Position numbers and translations under genes: made by a program
Assembly (NCBI GenBank): GCA_000200715.1
Contig: DP000238.1
Coordinates: 1,784,849-1,848,848 of the forward strand
Length of the DNA stretch: 64,000 nt
Origin: Cenarchaeum symbiosum A
GTDB taxonomy: Archaea; Thermoproteota; Nitrososphaeria; Nitrososphaerales; Nitrosopumilaceae
Reading direction: 5' to 3'
Shown here: positions 1 through 8,716 of the stretch, piece by piece
Position numbering within the stretch: the stretch's first letter is position 1
Layout of the letters: every line of letters starts with the position of its first letter
Notes under the pieces: generated by a model
Database searches by the model: none
What the model was told of the DNA's origin: nothing
What the model saw: only the letters and a program-made list of their open reading frames with translations

Positions 1-137
1 CATGGGCCTGCCCCTGCCTGCGGAGGGGCCGGATGCCCTGTTGCGTGCCTAGAAGGCGGGCCCTGCACCGCCGGGGGCGGGCCCTTGCCGCAAAAAATTG
101 AAAAAGTATTTTAAGTGAGCAGAGGCGGCCCCCTTTA

Positions 138-1682
138 ATGAATAGAAAATTCAAGTATATTGCTATACTTGCGATGCTACCGCTGTTTTCAGTGGCGATA
201 GTCTCCAGCTTTGAGGCTGCCGAGGCAGCCAAGGCCGAAGGCAGAGCTGCCTCGAACTATGGTTCCGACACACGGAAGATAGTCTGCGGGGACCGGCTCT
301 GCTCGGATTATCCCGGCGGACGTGCAGCCTTTGAGGAGGCCCTGAGAAGCGGGGTTCCCGTAGGCGGCGAAGCCGAGGATGACGACCGCATGGAAGACGA
401 CAGACACATGGATGACGATCACATGAAGGACGGGGACCACATGGACCGCGACCACATGGATGACGGCATGATGATGGACGACGACCGAATGATGGACGGC
501 ATGATGATGGACGACGACCGAATGATGGACGGCATGATGATGGATGACGGCATGATGATGGATATGGATGACGGCATGATGATGGATGACGACCGAATGA
601 TGGACAAGGACCACATGAAGGACGGCAAACACATGGATGACGACCACATGATGGACAAGGACCACATGGACCGCGACCACATGGACGACGGCATGATGAT
701 GGACGGCGACAAGAAGACGGGCAAGGCAGTCCATCTCTCCAGAGCCAACGTGCCGGCGACAATACCCCTGCACCACGGCTACTATGAGGGCGAGGATGTG
801 CACTTTATCATAACCGATTCCAGCGACCCGACCCACGCCGAGATAATCTCGGAGAGCCAGGGCTGGAATGTCGAGCTTGCTCCGCTTCTTGCGAACGCGC
901 CCGAGTCTGCCACCTCAACCACATACATGTTCACAAATGGTGTAGAGGGCGGAGGCGTCCACGGATTCCAGAGTGAGGTATTCACCAGCACGCCGGCCCA
1001 GGAAGACGAGTACAGCGCGCTGACCAGCCACATCCACGTGACGTGGAACAGTGACAGGTCGAGCGTACTGACTTCCGAGCAGGATATCATGGATGCAGAA
1101 GCAGCAGGCGAGATCTTTTTGACCCCGCTTGATGTGGTGCTCAACATGCCGCACATAGTCTGGCCCGATGGCCAGATGATGGTCAAGGAGGATTCAACAC
1201 TGACAGACCACACGCCATACGGCGGAGGCCAGGTATTGGATATTGACATGGAGGAGATGACCGTGACCTTTGTCGCGCACAGGGGCTGGGGCCCGGATGG
1301 CAGGACCATATATTACATCCTGACAGACCTGACGCCAGCTGCACCCGCAGAGGCCATGGGCGTGGTCAGCGCACCGACTGCCGCCAACCTCATGTCCAGC
1401 TCTGCAGCAGTGGACCTGTTCCAGTTCAGCAACGGCCTGTATGGCACCGGACCACTGGGTTTCCAGCCGGGAATAGCCGCAGGAGCACCGGGTGATGACA
1501 ACTACTCCCCAATGTGGAGGATTCATCTGGTAAGCTGGGACGAATCATCGCATACCGCAGTATTAGAAAACCTGATGGACATCAGTGCCATGAGGGATTC
1601 GGGTGACATCACCACGACCCTTGCGCGGCCAGGCGATATGGACCACATCGTCAACTGCCCAATAATAGACCCATTCCAATAG
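138..1682 (+). CDS. Secreted Met/Asp/His-rich protein with duplicated C-terminal domain
   Basis: A 514-residue exported protein. Residues 1-30 form a signal peptide (basic start, hydrophobic core, Ala-rich end). Residues about 81-190 are low-complexity, built from DDxMMDG, DDGMMMD and DHMxDxDHM units, so very rich in Met, Asp and His. Such a region could bind copper or another metal; this is inference. Residues about 205-510 contain two related beta-rich domains: the first around the VHFIITDSSDP and MPHIVWP segments, the second around IYYILTDLTP and MDHIVNCPI. A TATA-like AT-rich stretch at about 101-116 lies 28 bp before the ATG. Function unknown; probably a cell-surface or periplasmic-like protein. 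High confidence it is coding, low for metal binding. Confidence 0.85.
   Translation: MNRKFKYIAILAMLPLFSVAIVSSFEAAEAAKAEGRAASNYGSDTRKIVCGDRLCSDYPGGRAAFEEALRSGVPVGGEAEDDDRMEDDRHMDDDHMKDGDHMDRDHMDDGMMMDDDRMMDGMMMDDDRMMDGMMMDDGMMMDMDDGMMMDDDRMMDKDHMKDGKHMDDDHMMDKDHMDRDHMDDGMMMDGDKKTGKAVHLSRANVPATIPLHHGYYEGEDVHFIITDSSDPTHAEIISESQGWNVELAPLLANAPESATSTTYMFTNGVEGGGVHGFQSEVFTSTPAQEDEYSALTSHIHVTWNSDRSSVLTSEQDIMDAEAAGEIFLTPLDVVLNMPHIVWPDGQMMVKEDSTLTDHTPYGGGQVLDIDMEEMTVTFVAHRGWGPDGRTIYYILTDLTPAAPAEAMGVVSAPTAANLMSSSAAVDLFQFSNGLYGTGPLGFQPGIAAGAPGDDNYSPMWRIHLVSWDESSHTAVLENLMDISAMRDSGDITTTLARPGDMDHIVNCPIIDPFQ
380..712 (+). repeat. Met-Asp-His low-complexity coding repeat
   Basis: Degenerate short tandem units reading GACGACCGAATGATGGACGG and GGCATGATGATGGA repeat inside the secreted protein gene. 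They encode runs of Asp, Met and His. The units differ at third positions, so selection appears to act on the amino acids, although slippage expansion is also plausible. Confidence 0.8.
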
Positions 1683-1734
1683 TAGATCCCGCACAACCAG
1701 GATTCTCTCTTTTTATCTTTCGCTAGTGCTAAAT

Positions 1735-2010
1735 ATGCCGCGTCCCGGCATGCCGCGCATGGATTTCATGCTCGAAGAGGAGCTCTTTGACCTGATGGAG
1801 TTCTGCCTGAAGAGCCCCGATTCCCCGGAAGCAGGGGAGAAGAAGGGGCGCATAACGGAGATAGGCAGGGAGCTGTTCGATGACGGGGGCGCCGACGCCC
1901 TTGTGAACTTTTTCTTTGCCCTGAAGAACCGCCTTGTGGAGGAGACCGGCAAGAACCCCGACGTCTTCCGCCCGCTGTGGAACGGCCTTACAGAAGAGTG
2001 GAAGTACTAG
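1735..2010 (+). CDS. Small conserved-looking hypothetical protein
   Basis: A 91-residue acidic, helical protein with no recognised domain. It has a hydrophobic helical middle (VNFFFALKNRLVEE). A TTTTTATC box at about 1709-1716 sits about 23 bp before the ATG at 1735, which I prefer to the GTG at 1726. It lies between the secreted Met-rich protein and the Nramp-like transporter, all on the same strand but each with its own promoter-like box. Function not known. Confidence 0.7.
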   Translation: MPRPGMPRMDFMLEEELFDLMEFCLKSPDSPEAGEKKGRITEIGRELFDDGGADALVNFFFALKNRLVEETGKNPDVFRPLWNGLTEEWKY

Positions 2011-2052
2011 CCGCACGGTAAACTTTTACCGCCTGCGCGCGCCCCAAAGCGC

Positions 2053-3333
2053 ATGAAGGACAAGATACACAGGTATGCAATGACGCTGGGCCCCGGCGCG
2101 CTGTTTGCGTCTGCCGCCATAGGGGCATCCCACCTGGTCCAGTCGACTAGGGCGGGGGCCGAGTTCGGACTCGTCATGATCATCTTTGTGGTACTGGCCA
2201 ACATGTTCAAGTATCCATTCTTTGAGTTCAGCACCAGGTATACTTCCGGGACGGGCATCAGCATAATCAACGGGTACGGCCTGCTGGGTAGGCGCTACCT
2301 GGCGCTGTACTTTGGGGCGACTGTCGCGTCCATGTTCTTTGTGACGGCGGCAGTCGGCGTGGTGACATCGGGCCTGCTTGAGAACCTGCTCCGGGTGGAA
2401 TTTTTGGGGGAGTGGTCGCTGCCGATCCTCTTTGTGGTGTGCGTCGCCATATTGATAATAGGAAGGTATTCAGTTCTGGACAGCCTGATCAAGATGATCG
2501 GGGCGGTGCTGCTCATCTCGACTGTGCTCGCGCTGGCAGCCGCGCTCTGGAACGGGCCCATCGAGGCGGCGCCGGGCTTTGAGGTGCCCGGCCTGTTCAC
2601 ACAGGTGGGAATATTCTTCCTGATAGCGCTGATGGGGTGGATGCCGATGCCCCTTGACCTGTCAAGCTGGCAGGGCCTCTGGGCGATCGAGCGCATAAAA
2701 CAGACGAGTTTCCGGCCCAGGATGTACGAGGCGCTGGTGGATTTTGGAGTCGGGTATGTTGCAGCCGGCGTGATTGCTGTTTTTTTCATCATACTGGGGG
2801 CATACATGTTCCACGGGATAGGAGAAGGCCTGCCCGACGACAGCGCGTCGTTCGCCGGCAAGCTGGTCGAGCTGTATACATCCACAATAGGGGAGTGGAG
2901 CGGCGTCGTGATGTCGGCGTCTGTGTTCAGCGTCATGTTCGGGACAGTAATCGCCGTGCTTGACGGGTACACGCGCGTGCTGGCGCACACTGCGCGCCTG
3001 CTGATAGGCAAGCGCAGCAGGTCCGCGGGCCTCACCAGGCCCATGTACACCCTAGTCGTGGCGATGCTCGCGGGCGGCGCCCTGCTGGTTGCGATCCAGT
3101 TCTCCGACAGCCTCAGCGAGCTTGTGGACTTTGCGACGAGCGTCTCCTTTGTGATCGCCCCGCTGGTGGCTGTGCTCAACTTCAGGCTGGTCACGGGAAG
3201 ATACCTGCAGAAAAAGATGCAGCCGCCTGCCTGGCTCAAGACGCTTGCCTATGCAGGCATTGTATTCCTGACGGGCTCTGCCGTCATTTTCCTGCTGCTA
3301 AAAGCGGGGCTGCCACTCTGGGGCGTCAACTGA
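2053..3333 (+). CDS. Nramp-family (divergent) metal transporter
   Basis: A 426-residue polytopic membrane protein with about 11 hydrophobic segments and the overall pattern of Nramp divalent metal transporters. TM1 is recognisable (GPGALFASAAIGASHL), and a TM6-like segment carries MGWMPMPLDLSSW. The canonical Nramp metal-binding motifs DPGN (TM1) and MPH (TM6) are not present as such, so substrate cannot be assigned; it belongs with the Nramp-related proteins. A TTTTA box at about 2024-2031 is 26 bp before the ATG, consistent with a leaderless start. Its 3' end overlaps the convergent secreted protein gene by 8 bp. Confidence 0.8.
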   Translation: MKDKIHRYAMTLGPGALFASAAIGASHLVQSTRAGAEFGLVMIIFVVLANMFKYPFFEFSTRYTSGTGISIINGYGLLGRRYLALYFGATVASMFFVTAAVGVVTSGLLENLLRVEFLGEWSLPILFVVCVAILIIGRYSVLDSLIKMIGAVLLISTVLALAAALWNGPIEAAPGFEVPGLFTQVGIFFLIALMGWMPMPLDLSSWQGLWAIERIKQTSFRPRMYEALVDFGVGYVAAGVIAVFFIILGAYMFHGIGEGLPDDSASFAGKLVELYTSTIGEWSGVVMSASVFSVMFGTVIAVLDGYTRVLAHTARLLIGKRSRSAGLTRPMYTLVVAMLAGGALLVAIQFSDSLSELVDFATSVSFVIAPLVAVLNFRLVTGRYLQKKMQPPAWLKTLAYAGIVFLTGSAVIFLLLKAGLPLWGVN

Positions 3334-3751
3334 CGGTAAACTCGAGCAGGACGGGCTCCGAGAGTGCCACCGCGTCTGCCAGGCTCTCCCAGACGTAGAT
3401 CTCGGCGGTGTACACGCCTGCTTCCTCGGCATCCCACGACTGCGCCACGTTGAACGACTTGAAGGGTGCCAGTTCTGCGGCAATCGTGCCGATCGAGGAG
3501 ACGCGCCCGCTCTCGTCCCTGATCTGGAGTATGTACACAAAGGGCTGCCCCCTGTTCTGGGTGTTTTCCAGGTCGACGGAGACCTGTAGCGTCTGGCCTA
3601 TGGTTACGTGGTCGTGGATGGGGGTTCTGCTGGCATCGACCAGGGCCGCCGAGCTTATCCTGACTGCGTCCGTGTCGGCCAGTGCGGGTGCCGCGTATGC
3701 CAGCACTGCCAGCGCCAGTGCGGCCGCCACGGCGGCTGCGGTTCCTGCCAT
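3326..3751 (-). CDS. Secreted beta-sandwich protein
   Basis: A 141-residue protein with an Ala/Leu-rich signal peptide (residues 1-25, ending APALA). The mature domain looks like an Ig/CARDB-like fold: V-I-x-Q-L-V strand pattern, ENTQNRGQPFVYILQIRDESG, ending in EPVLLEFTV. Such domains often bind or present extracellular partners; the specific role is unknown. A TTTAA box (reverse strand, about 3772-3780) lies 26 bp upstream of the ATG. It is convergent with the Nramp-like gene. Confidence 0.75.
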   Translation of the reverse strand: MAGTAAAVAAALALAVLAYAAPALADTDAVRISSAALVDASRTPIHDHVTIGQTLQVSVDLENTQNRGQPFVYILQIRDESGRVSSIGTIAAELAPFKSFNVAQSWDAEEAGVYTAEIYVWESLADAVALSEPVLLEFTVS

Positions 3752-3831
3752 GATCCCGCCACAAAGGGATCGGTTAAATGGATTTGCCGGTCAGGCCTGC
3801 GTTATAACCGCCCGTGCGGCAGCCGGACTGC

Positions 3832-6800
3832 TCATCCGCCGAACAGGGACCTGAACCATCCCATGATCATGCCAAGCAAGTCGTCGGGCTCCTCGGGTTC
3901 CGCGGTGGGTTCCGTGCCGGCGCCGGGCCCTGCCGGCCCCGGCTGTCCGGGCTCCCCGCCCATGCGGGGCTCAGGGTCCATGGGATCTTCGGGGTCCATA
4001 GAGGCCGCCGCGGGATCCTCCGGGGGCTCCGGCGCGGGATCCCGCATTCCGCTGGGCCCGTCTTCGCGCACGACATCCCCGCCGGGCGCATCCCCGCGTT
4101 CAACATCATCCGGCGCATCCGGCTGTCCGGTGCTTAGACCGTATACCGCGCGGTCATGCGAGAGCAGCAGTATGCCGCGGCTGTCCTGCAGCATGACGCT
4201 CATTGTCCCCTCAAACTCGTCTTCGAGCGGTATCTCGAGGCTGAGCTGGTCCGATGCATCAAGCGTGTACCCTGTGTCCTCCTCCGAGATCACGGAGGAT
4301 GCATCGCACGAGAATATGCGGTCCGATGTATGCGATTCGCCGGAGCACTGTTCCGAGTTGAGCAGCACGGGGACAGCCGAGTACCTGACGCGGGCATCCT
4401 CCTGTCCGCCTGCCCCGTACAGGATCACCTCCATTCCGAACACCCTTGCAGTAAAGCCGTCCGATTCTATCTCCGGGGTGATGACGAGGGTGCCGCCCGG
4501 CGCGAGGAGTATCCCCGAGGGGGATCCTAGCGCGTCCTGCCCGCCGGATGCGAACCCGAGCGAGGCGGATGATTCCACACTGGGCCCTGAAAGGATGGAG
4601 CCGCCGCCCCCGCCGCCGCCACCGCCCCTGCGCGGCAGCGGTGCTGGTGTTGGTGTCGGCGGGGAAACTGGCTCGAGCGTGGGTATGAACAGGCCGAACG
4701 TGGATAGGCCGTACGTCAATATTGTAAAGTTGTTGCCGGTATTGACCAGGCAGGCGCTGCCGTTGGCTCTATGTACGTCCGCCCCGTCGGGGCTGTTCCC
4801 ATCGCAGCGATTTATCACCGTGGTCATGTTCGTCGAGTTTATGCGGTATCCGAGGTCACCCGGCACCCCGTCCAGCCCGATCTCTACCGGCATGCCCAGC
4901 AGCAGGTCCACATTAGGCAGGCCCACCTCCACGGATGTCTCCCGGGGGGTGCCGTTCACGTTAAGAGGCCTGGTTGGATCCTGTATGATTATCTGCTGCG
5001 TGTCATTGAATCCAGACAGGGTCAGGTTTGCCGGCAGCAAAAGGGTGACGTTATCCCGGTTGACATTCATACGGGTGACCGTTATATTCGAGGGAAGGGT
5101 TGCGCTGGCACCGTCGGAACTACGTACATTCTCAAGGTTCAGTATGAGCGGCTCGCCCCGTGTTTCATCCCCTATACGGACCACATCGGGCAGCCTGTCG
5201 TGTATGACAAGCAGGTTGCCATCATCGTCTATGACTACCTCCCTGCCGTCAAGCAGAGCCTTGTCGTTGTCGGTGAGGTTGTATTCATCCTCTGCAAGCG
5301 GATTCCCCGCGGGGTCCGTCACGCCTGTAAACTGGACCGTGATGTTCTGTGCATCAAGGAGCGTGCGGTTTGTGGTTATGAGCAGGTTGTTGCCAGCTAC
5401 CGTATCCACCATGGTCGCATTGGCGGGTAACCCGTCTACCGCCAGTTCGATGTTCGTGCTGTTAATGTTGAGCGGCTCGCTCGTGGCGGCCTCCAGGATA
5501 TAGTTCCCCGTGGCCAGTATGCGCGCTATCGATGGGAATATGGTGTCGATTACCACGTTTGAGCTGCCAGACAGCGATGATGGCGAGCCGGGCTGCGGCA
5601 GTGTTAGGTCTGCTGCCGCCCCGTCGTCTGCCGCCGATATTGTGCCATTTCCAGGGATCAGCGCGCCTGTGCCCGTATAGGCGAGGTCGGGAGAGTTGTG
5701 GCCATCTAGCACTGTATAGCTGAAGACAAGTTCGGTGGTGCCCGAGCCCGACGCATATTCCGCAGTCACGTTGTCCACTCCCACCTCTAGGAGGAGCTGC
5801 GGGGCGGACGTCACGTCTACGGGCTCGCTAAACGTGATGGTTATGGCGACCGTTCCGTTCTCTTTTTCAGCGGCGGAGTTGGCCGAGACCAACCTTACCG
5901 TAGGAGTGGTGTGCGCCGAGTCCGTTATGCCCGGCGCATCCGATGTACTCAGTAGAATCATGCCCATGCTAGTCTCCCTCTCAGAGACGGCGGGGGCGTC
6001 TCCCGTCCCGAGGGAGACGGAACGGACCACCGTCTCGATGAACTCGGGTGCAACGGTCTTTTGTATAATGCCGTCTTGCATGACTTCCGCGCCGTCGGAG
6101 ACCATGGGCGCGTCTGCCGCCTGTGTCATGCCCATCCTCATGCCGTCGATTCTCTCAGATACGAGGGGTGCGTCTGCTGCAGCCAGGCCGGTTCCGAGGG
6201 ACACCCTGTCCGAGTGCCCCGGTGCATCGGATTCCCTTATCTCGCCTGACAAGTCCACATCATTATTCTCGGATACGGTTGGTGCGTCCACGGCCGCCCG
6301 TACGGCAGCCAGTATGATGTCCGTACTATCGGAGGGGGATGGGGCATCGGCTGCTGATCTCATCACCGTTTCTGAATCGATTGTCCTGTCGGCTGATGCC
6401 CGTTCTGCAACCGTAGGTGCATCAGATACCGGTCTTGCCGCCATTGCAGATACTGCCACACTATCAGCTATCGATAGGGCATCGGCTGCTGATCTCATCA
6501 CCTCTCCTGAATCGATTGTCCTGTCGGCTGATGCCCGTTCTGCAACCGTAGGTGCATCAGTTGCGGGCCTTGCCACCATTGCGGATACTGACACGCTGTC
6601 GGCGAGGGATAGGGCATCGGCTGCTGATCTCATCACCTCTCCTGAATCGATTATCCTGTCGGCTGATGCCCGTTCTGCAACCGTAGGTGCATCAGTTGCG
6701 GGCCTCGCCACCATTGCGGATACTGCCACACTGTCGGCGAGGGATAGGGCATCGGCTGCTGATCTCATTACCTCTCCTGAATCGATTGTCCTGTCGGCTG

Positions 6801-8559
6801 ATGCCCGTTCTGCAACCGTAGGTGCATCAGTTGCGGGCCTTGCCACCATTGCGGATACTGCCACACTGTCGGCGAGGGATAGGGCATCGGCTGCTGATCT
6901 CATTACCTCTCCTGAATCGATTGTCCTGTCGGCTGATGCCCGTTCTGCAACCGTAGGTGCATCAGTTGCGGGCCTTGCCACCATTGCGGATACTGCCACA
7001 CTGTCGGCGAGGGATAGGGCATCGGCTGCTGATCTCATTACCTCTCCTGAATCGATTGTCCTGTCGGCTGATGCCAGCTCGGCAACCAGCGGGGCATCCG
7101 ATGCCGGCCTTTCAAATGTCGTATATATGACCGCGCCCTCGGCGATAGGCAGTGCATCCGACGCCGGCCTTGCCGCCGATGCTGGCTCTGCTCCAGATAC
7201 TGCCACACTGTCAGATATGGATAGGGCGTCGGCTTCGGCGCGCACGTCCAGCGGTCCATCGACTATGGCGCCCACGCCCTGCGCCGTTCCGGGCTGCACG
7301 CTGGAATATTCATACACCCGCACCCGGTCCGTTAGACCCGATGTCAGGTCGGCGGCATACTCGGAGACAAACACGTGCGTCCCGTTGGATGTCACCGAGT
7401 TCACCAGATAGCCCGCATCTGGCGCCCCGAACTCCTGCACTATATTGCGGGAGTTATCCAACACAACCACTCCTGTTTCATGGGATACCAGCATCACATC
7501 ATCAGATACATGCACGTCCGAGGGCCCTGAGCTCTCTCCATGCGAAGCGTTCAGTATCTCTTGCGGGGCACCGGTGGCATTAAAGACCTGTACCCTTCCA
7601 TTGCCAAAGTCGGCCACAAATATGTGGGTCCCGTTGGTCTCCACGCCCGAGGGCTGGAATAGCTGTCCGGGCGCGGTTCTGTTGTCACTTCCGTCATTGC
7701 CGAAAGTGAGCTGGAGGTCCGGGCTGTTCAGATCGTACACGGCCACTTGGTTGTTTCCAAAATCGGCTACGACGATTCCGGGATTCAGATCCACATCTAT
7801 GGGATAGCCTACTTCTGAAGTGATAATCACCCCGCTCTGGTTCCCGCTGCTATCTATGATGAAGATGCCGGTTGTCGCGGGAGTTGATACTGTTGCGACA
7901 ACGTCTGTCCCGTCTATACCTACCCCGGTATAAGAGATGTTGCTGAAACCGATTCCGGTCCAGTCGACAAGGTTTAGCTCGTCGTCGTATATCAGCAGGC
8001 CGTTATAGAGCCCCTCGGTTGCAAAAAGGTGGGTCGAGTTGTGCTCCAGATCGGTTATGTATGCAAAGGGAGCCCCTTCCCTCCCGCTAAGATCCGTGCC
8101 GGGCTCGTCAAAGAATATCTCGTCGAGTATGGCCGCCTCTGCTGCCACCACACTCCCCTCGCTGTTTAGCGCAGAGATGGACCCGTACAGGATCACCATG
8201 GGGGGATCATCCGCCGGCGCGGGCTCGGCCAGTGTCAAGACCACCTCGTTCCCGGAGACTGCGGCCCCCGTGACGATGCTGCCCGGCACGCCAAAGGCAC
8301 CCGCCGTTATATTTTCCGGATCCACATTGTCTGAAAAGGCCAGCGTGATGCTCCCGCCGTCTGCCGCCAGCTCCGCAGAATCCAGTGTGAACCCGCCGGT
8401 CTGGGAGTACGACGTACCCAGAGCAAACGTCACAAGCACGGTCGCAAGGGCCAGGTACACCGGGAGGCCCCCCAGGCGGACGCGGATCCGCGCTTTACAG
8501 TCCGGCCTGTTCCGTGATCCCGCTGCCGATCCATTCCGTGTTATACGGGACCCGTCCAT
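3832..8559 (-). CDS. Giant surface protein: beta-propeller, 45-aa tandem repeats, Ig-like domains
   Basis: A 1575-residue secreted protein. Hydrophobic residues about 33-52 are a signal peptide or anchor. Residues about 55-120 resemble a bacterial Ig-like SbsA domain (LTLAEPAPADDPP). Residues about 150-420 contain NHL-like beta-propeller motifs (VVADFGNNQVAVYD, FVADFGNGRVQVFN). Residues about 490-740 are near-identical 45-residue repeats with cores ADAPTVAERASADR and AADALSLADSVAVSAM; degenerate copies continue to about 870. A further Ig-like domain (ITFSEPVDVTSAPQLLLEV), a Pro-rich and poly-Gly linker and an acidic Pro/Glu-rich C-terminus follow. Likely a cell-surface or adhesion protein. 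TTAATTAG at about 8580-8587 (reverse strand) is 24 bp before the ATG. Confidence 0.85.
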   Translation of the reverse strand: MDGSRITRNGSAAGSRNRPDCKARIRVRLGGLPVYLALATVLVTFALGTSYSQTGGFTLDSAELAADGGSITLAFSDNVDPENITAGAFGVPGSIVTGAAVSGNEVVLTLAEPAPADDPPMVILYGSISALNSEGSVVAAEAAILDEIFFDEPGTDLSGREGAPFAYITDLEHNSTHLFATEGLYNGLLIYDDELNLVDWTGIGFSNISYTGVGIDGTDVVATVSTPATTGIFIIDSSGNQSGVIITSEVGYPIDVDLNPGIVVADFGNNQVAVYDLNSPDLQLTFGNDGSDNRTAPGQLFQPSGVETNGTHIFVADFGNGRVQVFNATGAPQEILNASHGESSGPSDVHVSDDVMLVSHETGVVVLDNSRNIVQEFGAPDAGYLVNSVTSNGTHVFVSEYAADLTSGLTDRVRVYEYSSVQPGTAQGVGAIVDGPLDVRAEADALSISDSVAVSGAEPASAARPASDALPIAEGAVIYTTFERPASDAPLVAELASADRTIDSGEVMRSAADALSLADSVAVSAMVARPATDAPTVAERASADRTIDSGEVMRSAADALSLADSVAVSAMVARPATDAPTVAERASADRTIDSGEVMRSAADALSLADSVAVSAMVARPATDAPTVAERASADRIIDSGEVMRSAADALSLADSVSVSAMVARPATDAPTVAERASADRTIDSGEVMRSAADALSIADSVAVSAMAARPVSDAPTVAERASADRTIDSETVMRSAADAPSPSDSTDIILAAVRAAVDAPTVSENNDVDLSGEIRESDAPGHSDRVSLGTGLAAADAPLVSERIDGMRMGMTQAADAPMVSDGAEVMQDGIIQKTVAPEFIETVVRSVSLGTGDAPAVSERETSMGMILLSTSDAPGITDSAHTTPTVRLVSANSAAEKENGTVAITITFSEPVDVTSAPQLLLEVGVDNVTAEYASGSGTTELVFSYTVLDGHNSPDLAYTGTGALIPGNGTISAADDGAAADLTLPQPGSPSSLSGSSNVVIDTIFPSIARILATGNYILEAATSEPLNINSTNIELAVDGLPANATMVDTVAGNNLLITTNRTLLDAQNITVQFTGVTDPAGNPLAEDEYNLTDNDKALLDGREVVIDDDGNLLVIHDRLPDVVRIGDETRGEPLILNLENVRSSDGASATLPSNITVTRMNVNRDNVTLLLPANLTLSGFNDTQQIIIQDPTRPLNVNGTPRETSVEVGLPNVDLLLGMPVEIGLDGVPGDLGYRINSTNMTTVINRCDGNSPDGADVHRANGSACLVNTGNNFTILTYGLSTFGLFIPTLEPVSPPTPTPAPLPRRGGGGGGGGGSILSGPSVESSASLGFASGGQDALGSPSGILLAPGGTLVITPEIESDGFTARVFGMEVILYGAGGQEDARVRYSAVPVLLNSEQCSGESHTSDRIFSCDASSVISEEDTGYTLDASDQLSLEIPLEDEFEGTMSVMLQDSRGILLLSHDRAVYGLSTGQPDAPDDVERGDAPGGDVVREDGPSGMRDPAPEPPEDPAAASMDPEDPMDPEPRMGGEPGQPGPAGPGAGTEPTAEPEEPDDLLGMIMGWFRSLFGG
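6344..7080 (-). repeat. 135-bp coding tandem repeats
   Basis: The string GCATCGGCTGCTGATCTCAT recurs with exactly 135-bp spacing: copies begin at 6344, 6479, 6614, 6749, 6884 and 7019. Central copies differ by only a few bases, which indicates recent amplification or gene conversion. The unit length keeps frame (45 codons). Confidence 0.95.
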
Positions 8560-8716
8560 GCCCTGCGGGCCAATGAATGCTAATTAACTGTAGGGAGTGC
8601 CCGCGGAGTCTTGCACCTGTCAGTGCAAGCCCGGCTTGGATACAGTCTGCGGCCTTTGCCGGGCTGCCGTGCATGGGCGGATCGCCGGCGCGGGCCCGTG
8701 CGCCCCCCACCGCCCG
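8560..8716. other. Short intergenic region
   Basis: It carries the promoter of the giant surface protein gene (TTAATTAG, reverse strand) and no convincing ORF. The upstream FAD oxidase gene ends at 8717 on the same strand. Confidence 0.6.

Noticed and set aside
163-836. Two reverse-strand ORFs full of Pro/Cys/His or His/Val repeats opposite the Met-rich gene.
   Set aside because: They mirror the low-complexity codons of the secreted protein on the other strand; no promoter or domain.
6344-7080. Regular repeat array considered as CRISPR.
   Set aside because: The whole 135-bp unit is repeated, including what would be spacers, and it keeps a coding frame. No cas genes.
3608-7411. Long forward ORFs of 631 and 558 codons (Ser/Pro/Ala-rich) across the giant surface protein gene.
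   Set aside because: They are antisense shadows of the reverse-strand gene, which has a signal peptide, beta-propeller and Ig domains.
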